Positions 1-6,393 of a DNA stretch of 64,000 nt are shown here, piece after piece (position 1 is the first letter of the stretch; every line of letters starts with the position of its first letter). The stretch covers positions 3,212,324 through 3,276,323 of the forward strand of contig NZ_LT559262.1 in assembly GCF_900083545.1 (NCBI RefSeq). Direction: 5' to 3'. A program made the translations under genes and the position numbers. The DNA is from Alistipes provencensis (GTDB lineage: Bacteria > Bacteroidota > Bacteroidia > Bacteroidales > Rikenellaceae). Below the pieces are notes generated by a model, which made no database searches, was not told the origin of the DNA, and saw only the letters and a list, made by a program, of their open reading frames with translations.

Positions 1-545
1 AGCGCCGGGCTGAAATCGGCCCCCACGGGCGGGAGCTGGGCGCTGTCGCCGACCAACACCAGACGGCACCCGCGGCCGCTGCGGACATACTCCACCAAAT
101 CCGAGAGCAGCGAACCGCTCCCGAAGACCGCTCCGCCGCCCGACGAATCGGAGAGCATCGAAGCCTCGTCGACGATGAACACCGCGCCGCGCTCCTGATT
201 GAAATTGAGCGAGAATTTCGATTCGTAATCGGCGTTCGTGCGCTGGCGGTAGATGCGTTTGTGGATGGTAAAAGCCTTTTCCTGAGCGTATTGGGCCAGC
301 ACCTTGGCGGCCCGGCCCGTGGGCGCCAGCAGCACGGGTTTGATTCCCAAATCCTTAAGCGCTCCGACCAAAGCTCCGATAAGCGTCGTTTTTCCGGTGC
401 CAGCATAGCCGTTCAGCACGAAAATCCTCGAAAAATCGTCGTCTGCAAGATATTCGGACAACTTTTCTATGATTTTTTTTTGTCCGGGAGTTGTTTCGAA
501 ACAAATTTTAGCGTAAATTTGGGTCGCGATATGTGTGCTGAGCAT
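1..545 (-). CDS. RecD-like ATP-dependent DNA helicase (partial, C-terminus off the window)
   Basis: Partial gene read on the minus strand from an ATG at 545-543; the window edge cuts it after about 181 residues. The translation has a Walker A motif GYAGTGKTT (residues 46-54), a Walker B motif VFIVDEAS (about 123-130) and the superfamily-1 motif GDSAQLPPVG (about 168). This order is that of the RecD/AAA_30 helicases which unwind DNA in repair. A TAATTTTG box on the minus strand (573-566) fits a Bacteroidota -7 element just upstream of the start. The helicase family is certain; whether it is RecD2 or a short Bacteroidota-specific helicase cannot be told without the C-terminus. Confidence 0.88.
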   Translation of the reverse strand, partial: MLSTHIATQIYAKICFETTPGQKKIIEKLSEYLADDDFSRIFVLNGYAGTGKTTLIGALVGALKDLGIKPVLLAPTGRAAKVLAQYAQEKAFTIHKRIYRQRTNADYESKFSLNFNQERGAVFIVDEASMLSDSSGGGAVFGSGSLLSDLVEYVRSGRGCRLVLVGDSAQLPPVGADFSPA

Positions 546-593
546 GCGTCGGTTTTTAATTGGTGCAAAATTAATAACAAATATTTATTTAAA

Positions 594-1229
594 ATGAAAA
601 AACTCTTTCAAATCATTCTTGCCGTAGCTATCGTAGGCCTGATCTACGTTATCTACGTCCAGATCTCCACCCCGATTCGTTTCGACGATGAAATGAAGGC
701 GAAGAAGGCGCAGGTTATCGACCGCATCAAGGACATCCGCACCGCGCAGCGCGCCTTCAAGTCGAAGTACCAGCATTTCACCGGCAGCTTCGACTCGCTG
801 ACCGCCTTCGTACTTTCCGACACGCTCGAAATGGAGCGCAAGATCGTGGACGAGGACGACTCGGTGGCGATGGCCATGCTGAAGAAGTCGGGCAGGAAGA
901 ACATTGAGAAGTTCAAGGTAGCCGTGATCGACACCATTTTCGCCCCCAAGAAAGTGAGCCGTCAGGATGTCGAGAATCTCCGCTACATCCCCGGAACCGA
1001 TAACAAGGCACAGTTCATCATGGAAGCCGGCGTTATCACCACCGAATCCAAGGTCGTGATCCCGGTCGTGGAGTGCCGCGCTCCCTACAAGATGTTCCTC
1101 GACACGATCAACTACCGTCAGGAGGTCATCAACCTGATCGACGACGAGGAGAACAACTTCAACCGCTATGCCGGTGTCAAGTTCGGCTCGATGGAATCCG
1201 GAAACAATGAGGCCGGTAACTGGGAGTAA
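594..1229 (+). CDS. conserved membrane-anchored hypothetical protein
   Basis: 211-residue protein starting at ATG 594, directly after an AT-rich leader. The open frame extends further upstream to 261, but that part lies antisense to the helicase gene and is not coding. Residues 5-26 form one hydrophobic helix (LFQIILAVAIVGLIYVIY), followed by a charged soluble domain, so the protein is probably anchored in the inner membrane with the bulk in the periplasm. The arrangement resembles pseudopilin-like or type II secretion-like Bacteroidota proteins, but no family motif is clear. It is divergent from the helicase gene and just upstream of the DUF3822-like gene and rsmD. Function unknown. Confidence 0.8.
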   Translation: MKKLFQIILAVAIVGLIYVIYVQISTPIRFDDEMKAKKAQVIDRIKDIRTAQRAFKSKYQHFTGSFDSLTAFVLSDTLEMERKIVDEDDSVAMAMLKKSGRKNIEKFKVAVIDTIFAPKKVSRQDVENLRYIPGTDNKAQFIMEAGVITTESKVVIPVVECRAPYKMFLDTINYRQEVINLIDDEENNFNRYAGVKFGSMESGNNEAGNWE

Positions 1230-1251
1230 CACGCCGCAGGCAGGCAATACG

Positions 1252-1821
1252 GTGTCCATTCAGCGATCGTTGGATGGACACTCTTTTTCGGTCCCTGCAC
1301 TGTCGGACGTACCCGCGGGCCACGATCCCGTGCAGGTAGAGCTGCTGCTGCCCCGCACGATGCTCGTCCCCGCGGAGCTGTTCGACGAGGAGCACGCCGC
1401 AGAGCTGCTTGCGGCGAACGGTATGCCCCCGGCGGCGGACGAATGCGCCGTATGCTGCGGCCGGGAGGAGGATTATGCGGCCGTCGCGGCGATAAACCGC
1501 GAAGCCCTGCGGCTGGTACAGGCGAAACTGGGCAACCGGGCCCGCTTCACCACCCCGCTGCTCCGCACGCCGCGCAATGCGACCAAAACCGTATGGATGT
1601 GCCGCCGCGCAGAGCTGCTATATATAAAGGTATACGACGGCGGATCCCTGCAACTGGCCGAGGTGGTGCCCGCGGAGACGGATGCCGACCTCGCCTACTT
1701 CTTCGAGCGGCTGAACGGCTGTTTCCCGCTGGCGGAGTTCGAGCTGCGTATCACGGGCGATGCTCCCAAAGCGGCGCGCAAACTGCTGGGAAAACGTTTC
1801 AAACAGGCGATATGCGAATAG
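1252..1821 (+). CDS. DUF3822-like protein
   Basis: About 189 residues. The frame is open from an ATG at 1168, but that lies inside the preceding gene; the protein-like part begins at SIQRSLDGHSFSV, so a GTG start at 1252 is the best choice, 22 bases after the previous stop. The stop overlaps the rsmD start by 10 bp, indicating translational coupling. In Bacteroidota a DUF3822 protein usually sits directly upstream of rsmD, and the N-terminal SIQxSLDGxSF pattern agrees. The protein is shorter than most DUF3822 members I know of. Role unknown; the family assignment rests mostly on context. Confidence 0.6.
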   Translation: MSIQRSLDGHSFSVPALSDVPAGHDPVQVELLLPRTMLVPAELFDEEHAAELLAANGMPPAADECAVCCGREEDYAAVAAINREALRLVQAKLGNRARFTTPLLRTPRNATKTVWMCRRAELLYIKVYDGGSLQLAEVVPAETDADLAYFFERLNGCFPLAEFELRITGDAPKAARKLLGKRFKQAICE

Positions 1822-2348
1822 TAAGCGGAAAATACAAGGGCCGGGCGATCAATCCGCCCCGGAACCTGCGGGCGCGGCCGACGACCGATTTCGCCAAAGA
1901 GAACCTCTTCAACGTGCTGGGCAACATGGTGGATTTCGAGGAGTGCGACGTGCTCGACCTCTTCGCCGGCACGGGGTCGATCAGCTATGAATTCGCGTCA
2001 CGCGGGGCGCGGAGCGTCACCTCCGTGGAGATCAATGCCGTCCATTACAATTTCATCCGGCAGACTGCCGCGCAACTGGAGATCGAGAACCTATACCCGG
2101 TGAAAGCCAATGTGTTTCTCTACCTGAAAAGTTGTCCCAAACAGTTCGACCTCATTTTTTCGGACGCCCCCTACGATCTGGAGGGCAGCGAACAGGTCGT
2201 GAAACTGGTCCTCGAGGGAGACCTGCTTCGCCCGGGCGGCATTCTCGTCTTCGAACACTCGAAAAAAATGGATTTTTCGGCTTATCCCGAGTTCTGGCAA
2301 TTAAGGAGTTACGGCAGCGTGCAATTTTCTTTCTTCAAAAAGCCGTAA
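1812..2348 (+). CDS. rsmD: 16S rRNA (guanine966-N2)-methyltransferase RsmD
   Basis: 178 residues. RsmD methylates G966 of 16S rRNA in the assembling 30S subunit using S-adenosylmethionine. The N-terminus MRIVSGKYKGR, the RPTTDFAKENLFNVL stretch and the SAM-binding motif LDLFAGTGSIS (about residues 54-64) are diagnostic. The catalytic [DNS]PP[YF] motif reads DAPY here, so the first proline is alanine; the rest of the fold is intact. ATG 1812 lies inside the end of the upstream gene. It ends about 55 bases before tRNA-Asp. Confidence 0.92.
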   Translation: MRIVSGKYKGRAINPPRNLRARPTTDFAKENLFNVLGNMVDFEECDVLDLFAGTGSISYEFASRGARSVTSVEINAVHYNFIRQTAAQLEIENLYPVKANVFLYLKSCPKQFDLIFSDAPYDLEGSEQVVKLVLEGDLLRPGGILVFEHSKKMDFSAYPEFWQLRSYGSVQFSFFKKP

Positions 2349-2353
2349 AAGCA

Positions 2354-2384
2354 TTTGCCGATTTAAAAAAATCCATTATCTTTG
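2354..2384 (+). promoter_or_regulatory. promoter of tRNA-Asp (copy 1)
   Basis: A TTTG (2354-2357) and a TATCTTTG (2377-2384) are separated by 19 bases, matching the Bacteroidota sigma-ABfr consensus TTTG-N19-TAnnTTTG. The -7 box lies 20 bases before the mature tRNA. The 27 bases from the -7 box to the tRNA are identical to those before the second tRNA-Asp near 25362. Confidence 0.75.
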
Positions 2385-2403
2385 CACTCGCAATAACCGG
2401 AAT

Positions 2404-2477
2404 GGTGCGTTAGTTCAGCTGGTTAGAATACGTGCCTGTCACGCACGGGGTCAGGGGTTCGAGTCCCCTACGCACCG
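2404..2477 (+). tRNA. tRNA-Asp (GTC), copy 1; insertion target of the element
   Basis: A 74-nt cloverleaf: acceptor arm GGTGCGT paired with ACGCACC and discriminator G, anticodon loop CTGTCAC with anticodon GTC between CGTGC and GCACG, and T-arm AGGGG-TTCGAGT-CCCCT. The sequence is identical to the copy at 25362-25435. Its last 14 bases are the start of the 16-bp repeat that recurs at 21001-21016, so an integrative element is inserted here and has rebuilt the 3' end of the gene. Confidence 0.97.
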
Positions 2478-2479
2478 CA
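2464..2479 (+). repeat. left attachment repeat (attL) in tRNA-Asp
   Basis: TCCCCTACGCACCGCA: T-arm and acceptor 3' strand of tRNA-Asp plus two bases. Perfect match to 21001-21016. Identity stops at both ends of the 16 bp. Confidence 0.8.
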
Positions 2480-2501
2480 GAGTTCAGTGGAACAAAACAG
2501 C

Positions 2502-2544
2502 AAAGCCTTGTAAACGAATCGTTTATAAGGCTTTCTTGTTTTTA
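2502..2544 (+). terminator. terminator after tRNA-Asp (element-borne copy)
   Basis: A long hairpin AAAGCCTT-GTAAACG-AAT-CGTTTAT-AAGGCTTT followed by CTTGTTTTTATA. A near-identical hairpin lies at about 21049-21092 on the other side of the element, as expected if one copy came with the element and the other is the original host terminator. Confidence 0.75.
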
Positions 2545-2590
2545 TACATACGCAAGAAAGAGTTGTTTAAAGCAGTTTGGCCGTGGCCTA

Positions 2591-2629
2591 TTCGGTGTAC
2601 TTTTCAGGCACCGGAGAAAGTACACCGAA
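2591..2629. repeat. 13-bp inverted repeat upstream of integrase
   Basis: TTCGGTGTACTTT (2591-2603) and AAAGTACACCGAA (2617-2629) are perfect inverted repeats around a 13-base spacer. The left arm is part of a longer motif repeated near the right end at 20925-20943. A binding site for the integrase or excisionase, or a transcription terminator, are both possible. Confidence 0.6.
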
Positions 2630-2716
2630 CAGAGCGTTAGTTCATTGATTTGCAACGTATTTCATCTTGACAGAAGATGTTTATAAAACTAACTTTGCAA
2701 CGGTGAAAACAGCGCT

Positions 2717-3934
2717 ATGGAAAGAACAACATTCGGTATGACGTTCTATATTCGTAGAACGAAATTAGACAAGACCGGTAAGGCTCCGGTCTTCATGCGA
2801 ATTACGGTAAACGGACAACGGGCGGATGCGAGTATAAAATACCACATTCCGCTACGACTTTGGTGTACTGCAAAAGGACGGGCCGTAGAAAACAGCAAGG
2901 AAGGCAAGGAACTCAATCGCTTGTTGGATGCAATTTCTTTTAATATCACGCAGGTCAGAAGACAATTGGAGTCCGAAGGACAGGAGATATCAGCATCGGC
3001 CGTCCTACTCCGCTATCTGGGTAAGGATGCTCCTCAGCGACATTCATTAATAGAGGTATTTAAAGAGCATAATGAAAAATGCCGGGCGTTGTCCGGAATT
3101 GATTTTTCACCCACAACCGTCCAACGATACGACAGTCTTTTGCGTATTACACAAGAATTTTTAAACCGACAGGACGGGAAAACGGATTTTTATCTGGATG
3201 AGTTACCCGAACGGTTAGTAGAGGATTACGAATTCTACATGAAGATTCACCGGAAATGCGCTCATAATACAGTGATGAAGAATCTCAAAAACTTCAAAAA
3301 AATCATACGCATAGCCATGACAAACGGATGGTTGAAAAAAGATCCGTTCAGGGAAAAGCATATCCATATGGAAAAGGTCGAACGGGCTTTCTTGGAAAAA
3401 CACGAATTCCTGCAGGTGTTGAATAAACAGATCGACATTCCACGGATTGGTCAGATTCGGGATATCTTCTGTTTCTGCTGCCTGACAGGATTAGCCTTTG
3501 CGGATGTACAACAATTGAAGCCGGAACATATTGTCAAGGATATCAACGGAATGGAATGGATTCGAAAGGCGCGGCAGAAAACCAAAAACATGTGTAACAT
3601 TCCCTTGCTGGAGGAAGCTCGAAAGATTCTGAACCGCTACAAAGCACATCCCTATTGTCAGGCGCACAGCGTGCTTCTCCCCGTGTGCAGCAATCAGAAG
3701 ATGAATATGTATCTGAAGGAACTGGCGGACATATGCGGTATCCAAAAACACCTGTCAACACACACTGCACGCCACACATTCGCAACGCTGACTCTCGCCA
3801 GCGGCGCCACAATCGACAATGTGGCCAAAATGCTCGGACGTACCAATACCAACATGACAAGACATTACGCACGCATTTTGGACTCTTCGATCATGAGGGA
3901 CATGCAAATCGTAGCAAAAAATATCGCCATGTAG
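2717..3934 (+). CDS. tyrosine recombinase (integrase) of the element
   Basis: 405 residues, the normal length for Bacteroidota mobile-element integrases. It begins with an arm-type DNA-binding domain (MTFYIRRTKLDKTGKAPV), followed by a SAM-like core-binding domain (about 100-210) and a C-terminal catalytic domain. Visible catalytic elements are the beta-hairpin Lys in RQKTKN, HTARHTF and the nucleophilic Tyr in MTRHYARI. The first catalytic arginine position reads TGLAFADV, an alanine-type substitution known in the CTnDOT-like group. Placed 240 bp inside the tRNA-Asp insertion point, it should catalyse integration into and excision from the tRNA end. Confidence 0.95.
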   Translation: MERTTFGMTFYIRRTKLDKTGKAPVFMRITVNGQRADASIKYHIPLRLWCTAKGRAVENSKEGKELNRLLDAISFNITQVRRQLESEGQEISASAVLLRYLGKDAPQRHSLIEVFKEHNEKCRALSGIDFSPTTVQRYDSLLRITQEFLNRQDGKTDFYLDELPERLVEDYEFYMKIHRKCAHNTVMKNLKNFKKIIRIAMTNGWLKKDPFREKHIHMEKVERAFLEKHEFLQVLNKQIDIPRIGQIRDIFCFCCLTGLAFADVQQLKPEHIVKDINGMEWIRKARQKTKNMCNIPLLEEARKILNRYKAHPYCQAHSVLLPVCSNQKMNMYLKELADICGIQKHLSTHTARHTFATLTLASGATIDNVAKMLGRTNTNMTRHYARILDSSIMRDMQIVAKNIAM

Positions 3935-4053
3935 AAAGGTTACCGGCCATAGTAGGCCTGCACAGGACCAAACGAATCATTTTCAGAGGTTTATATTTCC
4001 TTTGTAGTTCACTCCGATAAGTCGGGGAATTGTTGAACCTCAAAACAAAAAAG

Positions 4054-4341
4054 ATGGAATGCAAACTGATTGAAGCTGCAGCCTTTGACGAATTGAAATC
4101 AATCGTCAATCGGCTGCATACCCAAGCAACTCGCCTGGCCGTTCATACCACACCCGGCACCCCGAATGGGTGGCTGACACAGGAAGAGCTATGTCGTATT
4201 TTGCATGTCACAAAACGGGCGTTGCAATACCTTCGGCAACAGCGTAAAATTCCCTATACAAGGCTCGGAAATAAGGTCTTTTTTCGAGAAGCGGATATAA
4301 AACGAATGCTCAAGTTAAACCTGATCAAACCCAAGCAATGA
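4054..4341 (+). CDS. helix-turn-helix (HTH_17, excisionase-like) protein 1
   Basis: 95 residues from ATG 4054; an in-frame upstream start at 4030 is possible, but 4054 follows an A-rich stretch typical of Bacteroidota initiation. The second half is a MerR/excisionase-type HTH: LTQEELCRILHVTKRALQYLRQQ followed by the wing IPYTRLGNKVFFREADIKRML. Such proteins bind attachment-site DNA and steer the integrase towards excision, or regulate element genes. Its stop overlaps the start of the next HTH gene (ATGA). The divergent first 40 residues look helical. Confidence 0.85.
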   Translation: MECKLIEAAAFDELKSIVNRLHTQATRLAVHTTPGTPNGWLTQEELCRILHVTKRALQYLRQQRKIPYTRLGNKVFFREADIKRMLKLNLIKPKQ

Positions 4342-4634
4342 TGAATGATTGGATTACCCGAAGCAGTCCGGAATACATGGAACTGCGAGAGAAAGCAATG
4401 GAAGCGCTCGAAAGAATCGACCATATGATGGATACCCTACCCTCCTGTCTCTGTACGGAAACCTATTTAACAGCAAATGAAGTCTGCACCATGCTTAGAT
4501 TGAGCAAGCGCTCGCTTCAGAATTATAGAGATGAGCGAGTGATCCCCTATACGACAATCGGAGGAAAGATTCTTTATCCACTGTCTGAAATAGTGAACAT
4601 ACTAAAAAAGAATCAGATCGAAACAATCCAGTAA
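4338..4634 (+). CDS. helix-turn-helix (HTH_17, excisionase-like) protein 2
   Basis: 98 residues, overlapping the previous gene by 4 bp, so the two are translationally coupled. It repeats the same architecture: a helical N-terminus (MELREKAMEALERIDHMM), then an HTH LTANEVCTMLRLSKRSLQNYRDE and wing VIPYTTIGGKILYPLSEIVNIL. Tandem HTH_17 proteins downstream of a tyrosine recombinase are standard in Bacteroides mobilisable and conjugative elements, where they take part in excision. A strong terminator follows directly. Which of the two is the true excisionase cannot be told from sequence. Confidence 0.85.
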   Translation: MMNDWITRSSPEYMELREKAMEALERIDHMMDTLPSCLCTETYLTANEVCTMLRLSKRSLQNYRDERVIPYTTIGGKILYPLSEIVNILKKNQIETIQ

Positions 4635-4673
4635 ACAAGGAGCAGCGAAAGCCTCGCTGCTCCTTGTCATTTA
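4635..4673 (+). terminator. rho-independent terminator after HTH pair
   Basis: Perfect 14-bp stem ACAAGGAGCAGCGA (4635-4648) with TCGCTGCTCCTTGT (4654-4667), a 5-base loop, then CATTTATTT. It closes the integrase/HTH region. Confidence 0.85.
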
Positions 4674-4813
4674 TTTACTGTCAAAATATTGTAGTTAAAT
4701 AGTTTTCAACGTATTTATCGGCAAAATAGGAGTGTCGCCTACTGTAGCTATCTTGCTGGCTGGGCCGGTAGCTCTTGGTATTTGATAGACTTGTTCACGG
4801 CAGGATAAATTCT

Positions 4814-4821
4814 TATCTTTG
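4814..4821 (+). promoter_or_regulatory. promoter -7 element of the abiH remnant
   Basis: TATCTTTG matches TAnnTTTG and lies 28 bases before the ATG at 4850. It is still intact although the gene is truncated. Confidence 0.55.
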
Positions 4822-4849
4822 TTATGCACCACAAAATGCAAAACAGACG

Positions 4850-5117
4850 ATGAACAGAATCATATTGATCGGAAACGGCTTCGATTTGGCACACGGGCTG
4901 CCGATGAGTTATGCGGATTTCATTCGGGGATACTATACTATTCAGAAATTAAAATTGCTGGAGGGTGAAAGCGAACTGAATGACGGTCTATGTTCTGTGA
5001 AAATCTCCAATCCAGAGGATCGAAAACTTATGGAGAAGTTTCGGTGGATGCTGAGTGATAATATGCTCCGATATGTAAACAATGTGGGAGAGATAACTCT
5101 GACGGAGCAATATAACC
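4850..5117 (+). pseudogene. 5' remnant of an AbiH-family abortive-infection gene
   Basis: Only the first 90 or so residues survive: MNRIILIGNGFDLAHGLPMSYADFI is the nucleotide-binding-like N-terminus typical of AbiH phage-defence proteins, which are usually several hundred residues long. The frame then runs through a terminator hairpin (5118-5146) and the antisense strand of another broken gene, ending at 5317; that tail is not AbiH. The promoter and start codon are intact, so a short peptide could be made, but defence activity is not expected. The junction near 5117 marks a deletion or rearrangement inside the element. Confidence 0.75.
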
Positions 5118-5146
5118 GGGGCTGCCCGAATAATTCGGACAGCCCT
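5118..5146 (-). terminator. terminator of broken paralogue A
   Basis: GGGGCTGCCCGAA (5118-5130) pairs imperfectly with TTCGGACAGCCCT (5134-5146). It is related to the perfect palindrome at 8497-8526 downstream of paralogue B. Confidence 0.55.
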
Positions 5147-5166
5147 CTCTTCATTAACGAGTCGCG

Positions 5167-5318
5167 TCACCTCACCCCGATGGGTGATTTCTCTCCCAAA
5201 CACAGATGCGTCAATAATTTCTCGCCATCTTTCCGACAAGCCGGTTGCTCTTTAAGTATACGGTTGAAAGTCTTGTCGAATGCATTCCGGAGTATTGAGC
5301 TATCCTCTGTTTTTTAGA
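5167..5318 (-). pseudogene. 3' remnant of an unknown-family gene (paralogue A)
   Basis: On the minus strand this stretch encodes about 47 residues (AFDKTFNRILKEQPACRKDGEKLL, then LGEKSPIGVR and a stop) that align with the C-terminus of the intact 141-residue protein at 8548-8973 (AFDKAFKRIHNKESACRIDAEKLL, then EEKSPAEVR). The 5' two thirds are missing. The shared region continues past the stop into a related terminator hairpin at 5118-5146, showing that gene and terminator were duplicated together. Confidence 0.75.
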
Positions 5319-5324
5319 AGATCG

Positions 5325-5774
5325 TTATCGTCGAATCAGGAAACGTATCAGTTTTATCAAGTTCCACAGGATCGTGAAAGGGGCTGTGAAAAAACCGATA
5401 ATCACGGAAAGGAGCAATTTGAGCACATAATAGATCGCCCAAGTCGTCAACTCACCCTGTACCAGACGCCATCCAACGACTGAATTCAAAAACTGCCAGC
5501 CGGAAACTATGGCCATCAACATATAACCGCTGGCTAATCTCCCGTCTGGAAATCCATCTCCTTCCATGAAATTCCATTTGTATCCCCCAATAAATAATCC
5601 GACATAGACAAGCAAATGAAAGATGGTTGAACCGGTAGCTTGGCTTTTTAATGTTTCACGGCATGCGGCACATAGAGGTTTTTGCTGGTTGTGTACGCAT
5701 TGCACACACAGTCCTTTTCCGCATTCCGTACATTGGGCGACTGCTGTTTGGGTAGGGTGATTTGCACAATTCAT
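5325..5774 (-). CDS. B-box-type zinc-finger membrane protein
   Basis: 149 residues. The first 40 residues carry a B-box-like pattern of paired cysteines and a histidine (CANHP, CTECGKGLCVQC, CAAC), as in small bacterial proteins with an N-terminal zinc finger. The rest is hydrophobic, with about three or four membrane segments (FHLLVYVGLFIGGY, SGYMLMAIVSGWQFL, IYYVLKLLLSVIIGF) and a basic tail RFLIRR. It stands alone on the minus strand inside the element with its stop close to the paralogue-A fragment. Function unknown; the zinc finger might sense or bind a partner at the membrane. Confidence 0.8.
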   Translation of the reverse strand: MNCANHPTQTAVAQCTECGKGLCVQCVHNQQKPLCAACRETLKSQATGSTIFHLLVYVGLFIGGYKWNFMEGDGFPDGRLASGYMLMAIVSGWQFLNSVVGWRLVQGELTTWAIYYVLKLLLSVIIGFFTAPFTILWNLIKLIRFLIRR

Positions 5775-5887
5775 AAATCAGGACGAATAGTTCCAGTACA
5801 AAAATAATCTTTTCAACAGAAAAAATACACTATTGCAAAAGAAAAACAGTACGATATTGCCCATTGCCCCGATCTGAAAATTTGAGG

Positions 5888-5970
5888 AAACGACCGATAT
5901 TTTTTATATTTGTAAGGATTGAATGCATTTTTAATGCATTTGGTTTCAGATATATAACATTCGGTCGTTT
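5888..5970. promoter_or_regulatory. promoter and inverted repeat upstream of the GNAT/IbrA/IbrB operon
   Basis: A -7 box TATATTTG lies at 5905-5912. It is enclosed by a 10-bp inverted repeat AAACGACCGA (5888-5897) and TCGGTCGTTT (5961-5970), and a smaller repeat ATGCATTTTTAATGCAT lies between. The arms flank the promoter and leader, so an operator for a dimeric repressor is a reasonable guess. Confidence 0.5.
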
Positions 5971-5985
5971 TATAACCTTTCGGAT

Positions 5986-6393
5986 ATGACAATCGAGAAA
6001 CTGGACGGCACTTCGCCCCGCCTTTATACACTCGTCGCTCCGCTGGTCATGCGGCGCAGCGTGCTACGCCAGAACAACAACTACCCATTCTGGACCTCGC
6101 GTGCGCACACATGGTTCGTCGCGTGGGAAGGCCAGACCGTCTTCGGGTTCATGCCCGTGGAGATCACCGACGGCGGAGTGGCCAAGATCAACAACTACTA
6201 CGTTTCGGGCGACGACCCGCAGCTGCTGTCGCGCTTCCTGCGCGAAATCATCCGATACTACCACCGCGACTATACGATACGTTCCGTGACGCTGCTCCGC
6301 CACGCCGAAGTATTCCGCACCGAGGGCTTCGTCCCCACGAAGGAGTGGACGCAGTATGTGACGATGCAATACGGGAAAAAACGGCAGCCATGA
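5986..6393 (+). CDS. GNAT-like small protein preceding IbrA
   Basis: 135 residues. The pattern of strands and helices, with FGFMPVEITDGGVAKINNYYVSGDD, then LLSRFLREIIRYY and EGFVPTKEWTQYVTMQY, resembles an acetyltransferase (GNAT) fold, although the acetyl-CoA loop is not clearly recognisable. Its stop overlaps the IbrA start (ATGA at 6390-6393). The three genes GNAT-like, IbrA and IbrB form one coupled operon with GC-rich codon use like the host chromosome. Substrate unknown. Confidence 0.75.
   Translation: MTIEKLDGTSPRLYTLVAPLVMRRSVLRQNNNYPFWTSRAHTWFVAWEGQTVFGFMPVEITDGGVAKINNYYVSGDDPQLLSRFLREIIRYYHRDYTIRSVTLLRHAEVFRTEGFVPTKEWTQYVTMQYGKKRQP

Noticed and set aside
261-593. N-terminal extension of the small membrane protein
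   Set aside because: It lies antisense to the helicase coding region and has no protein character; the signal-anchor helix starts at 594.
585-1259. 224-residue minus-strand open frame
   Set aside because: Antisense shadow of the membrane protein gene; low-complexity composition produced by GC-rich third positions.
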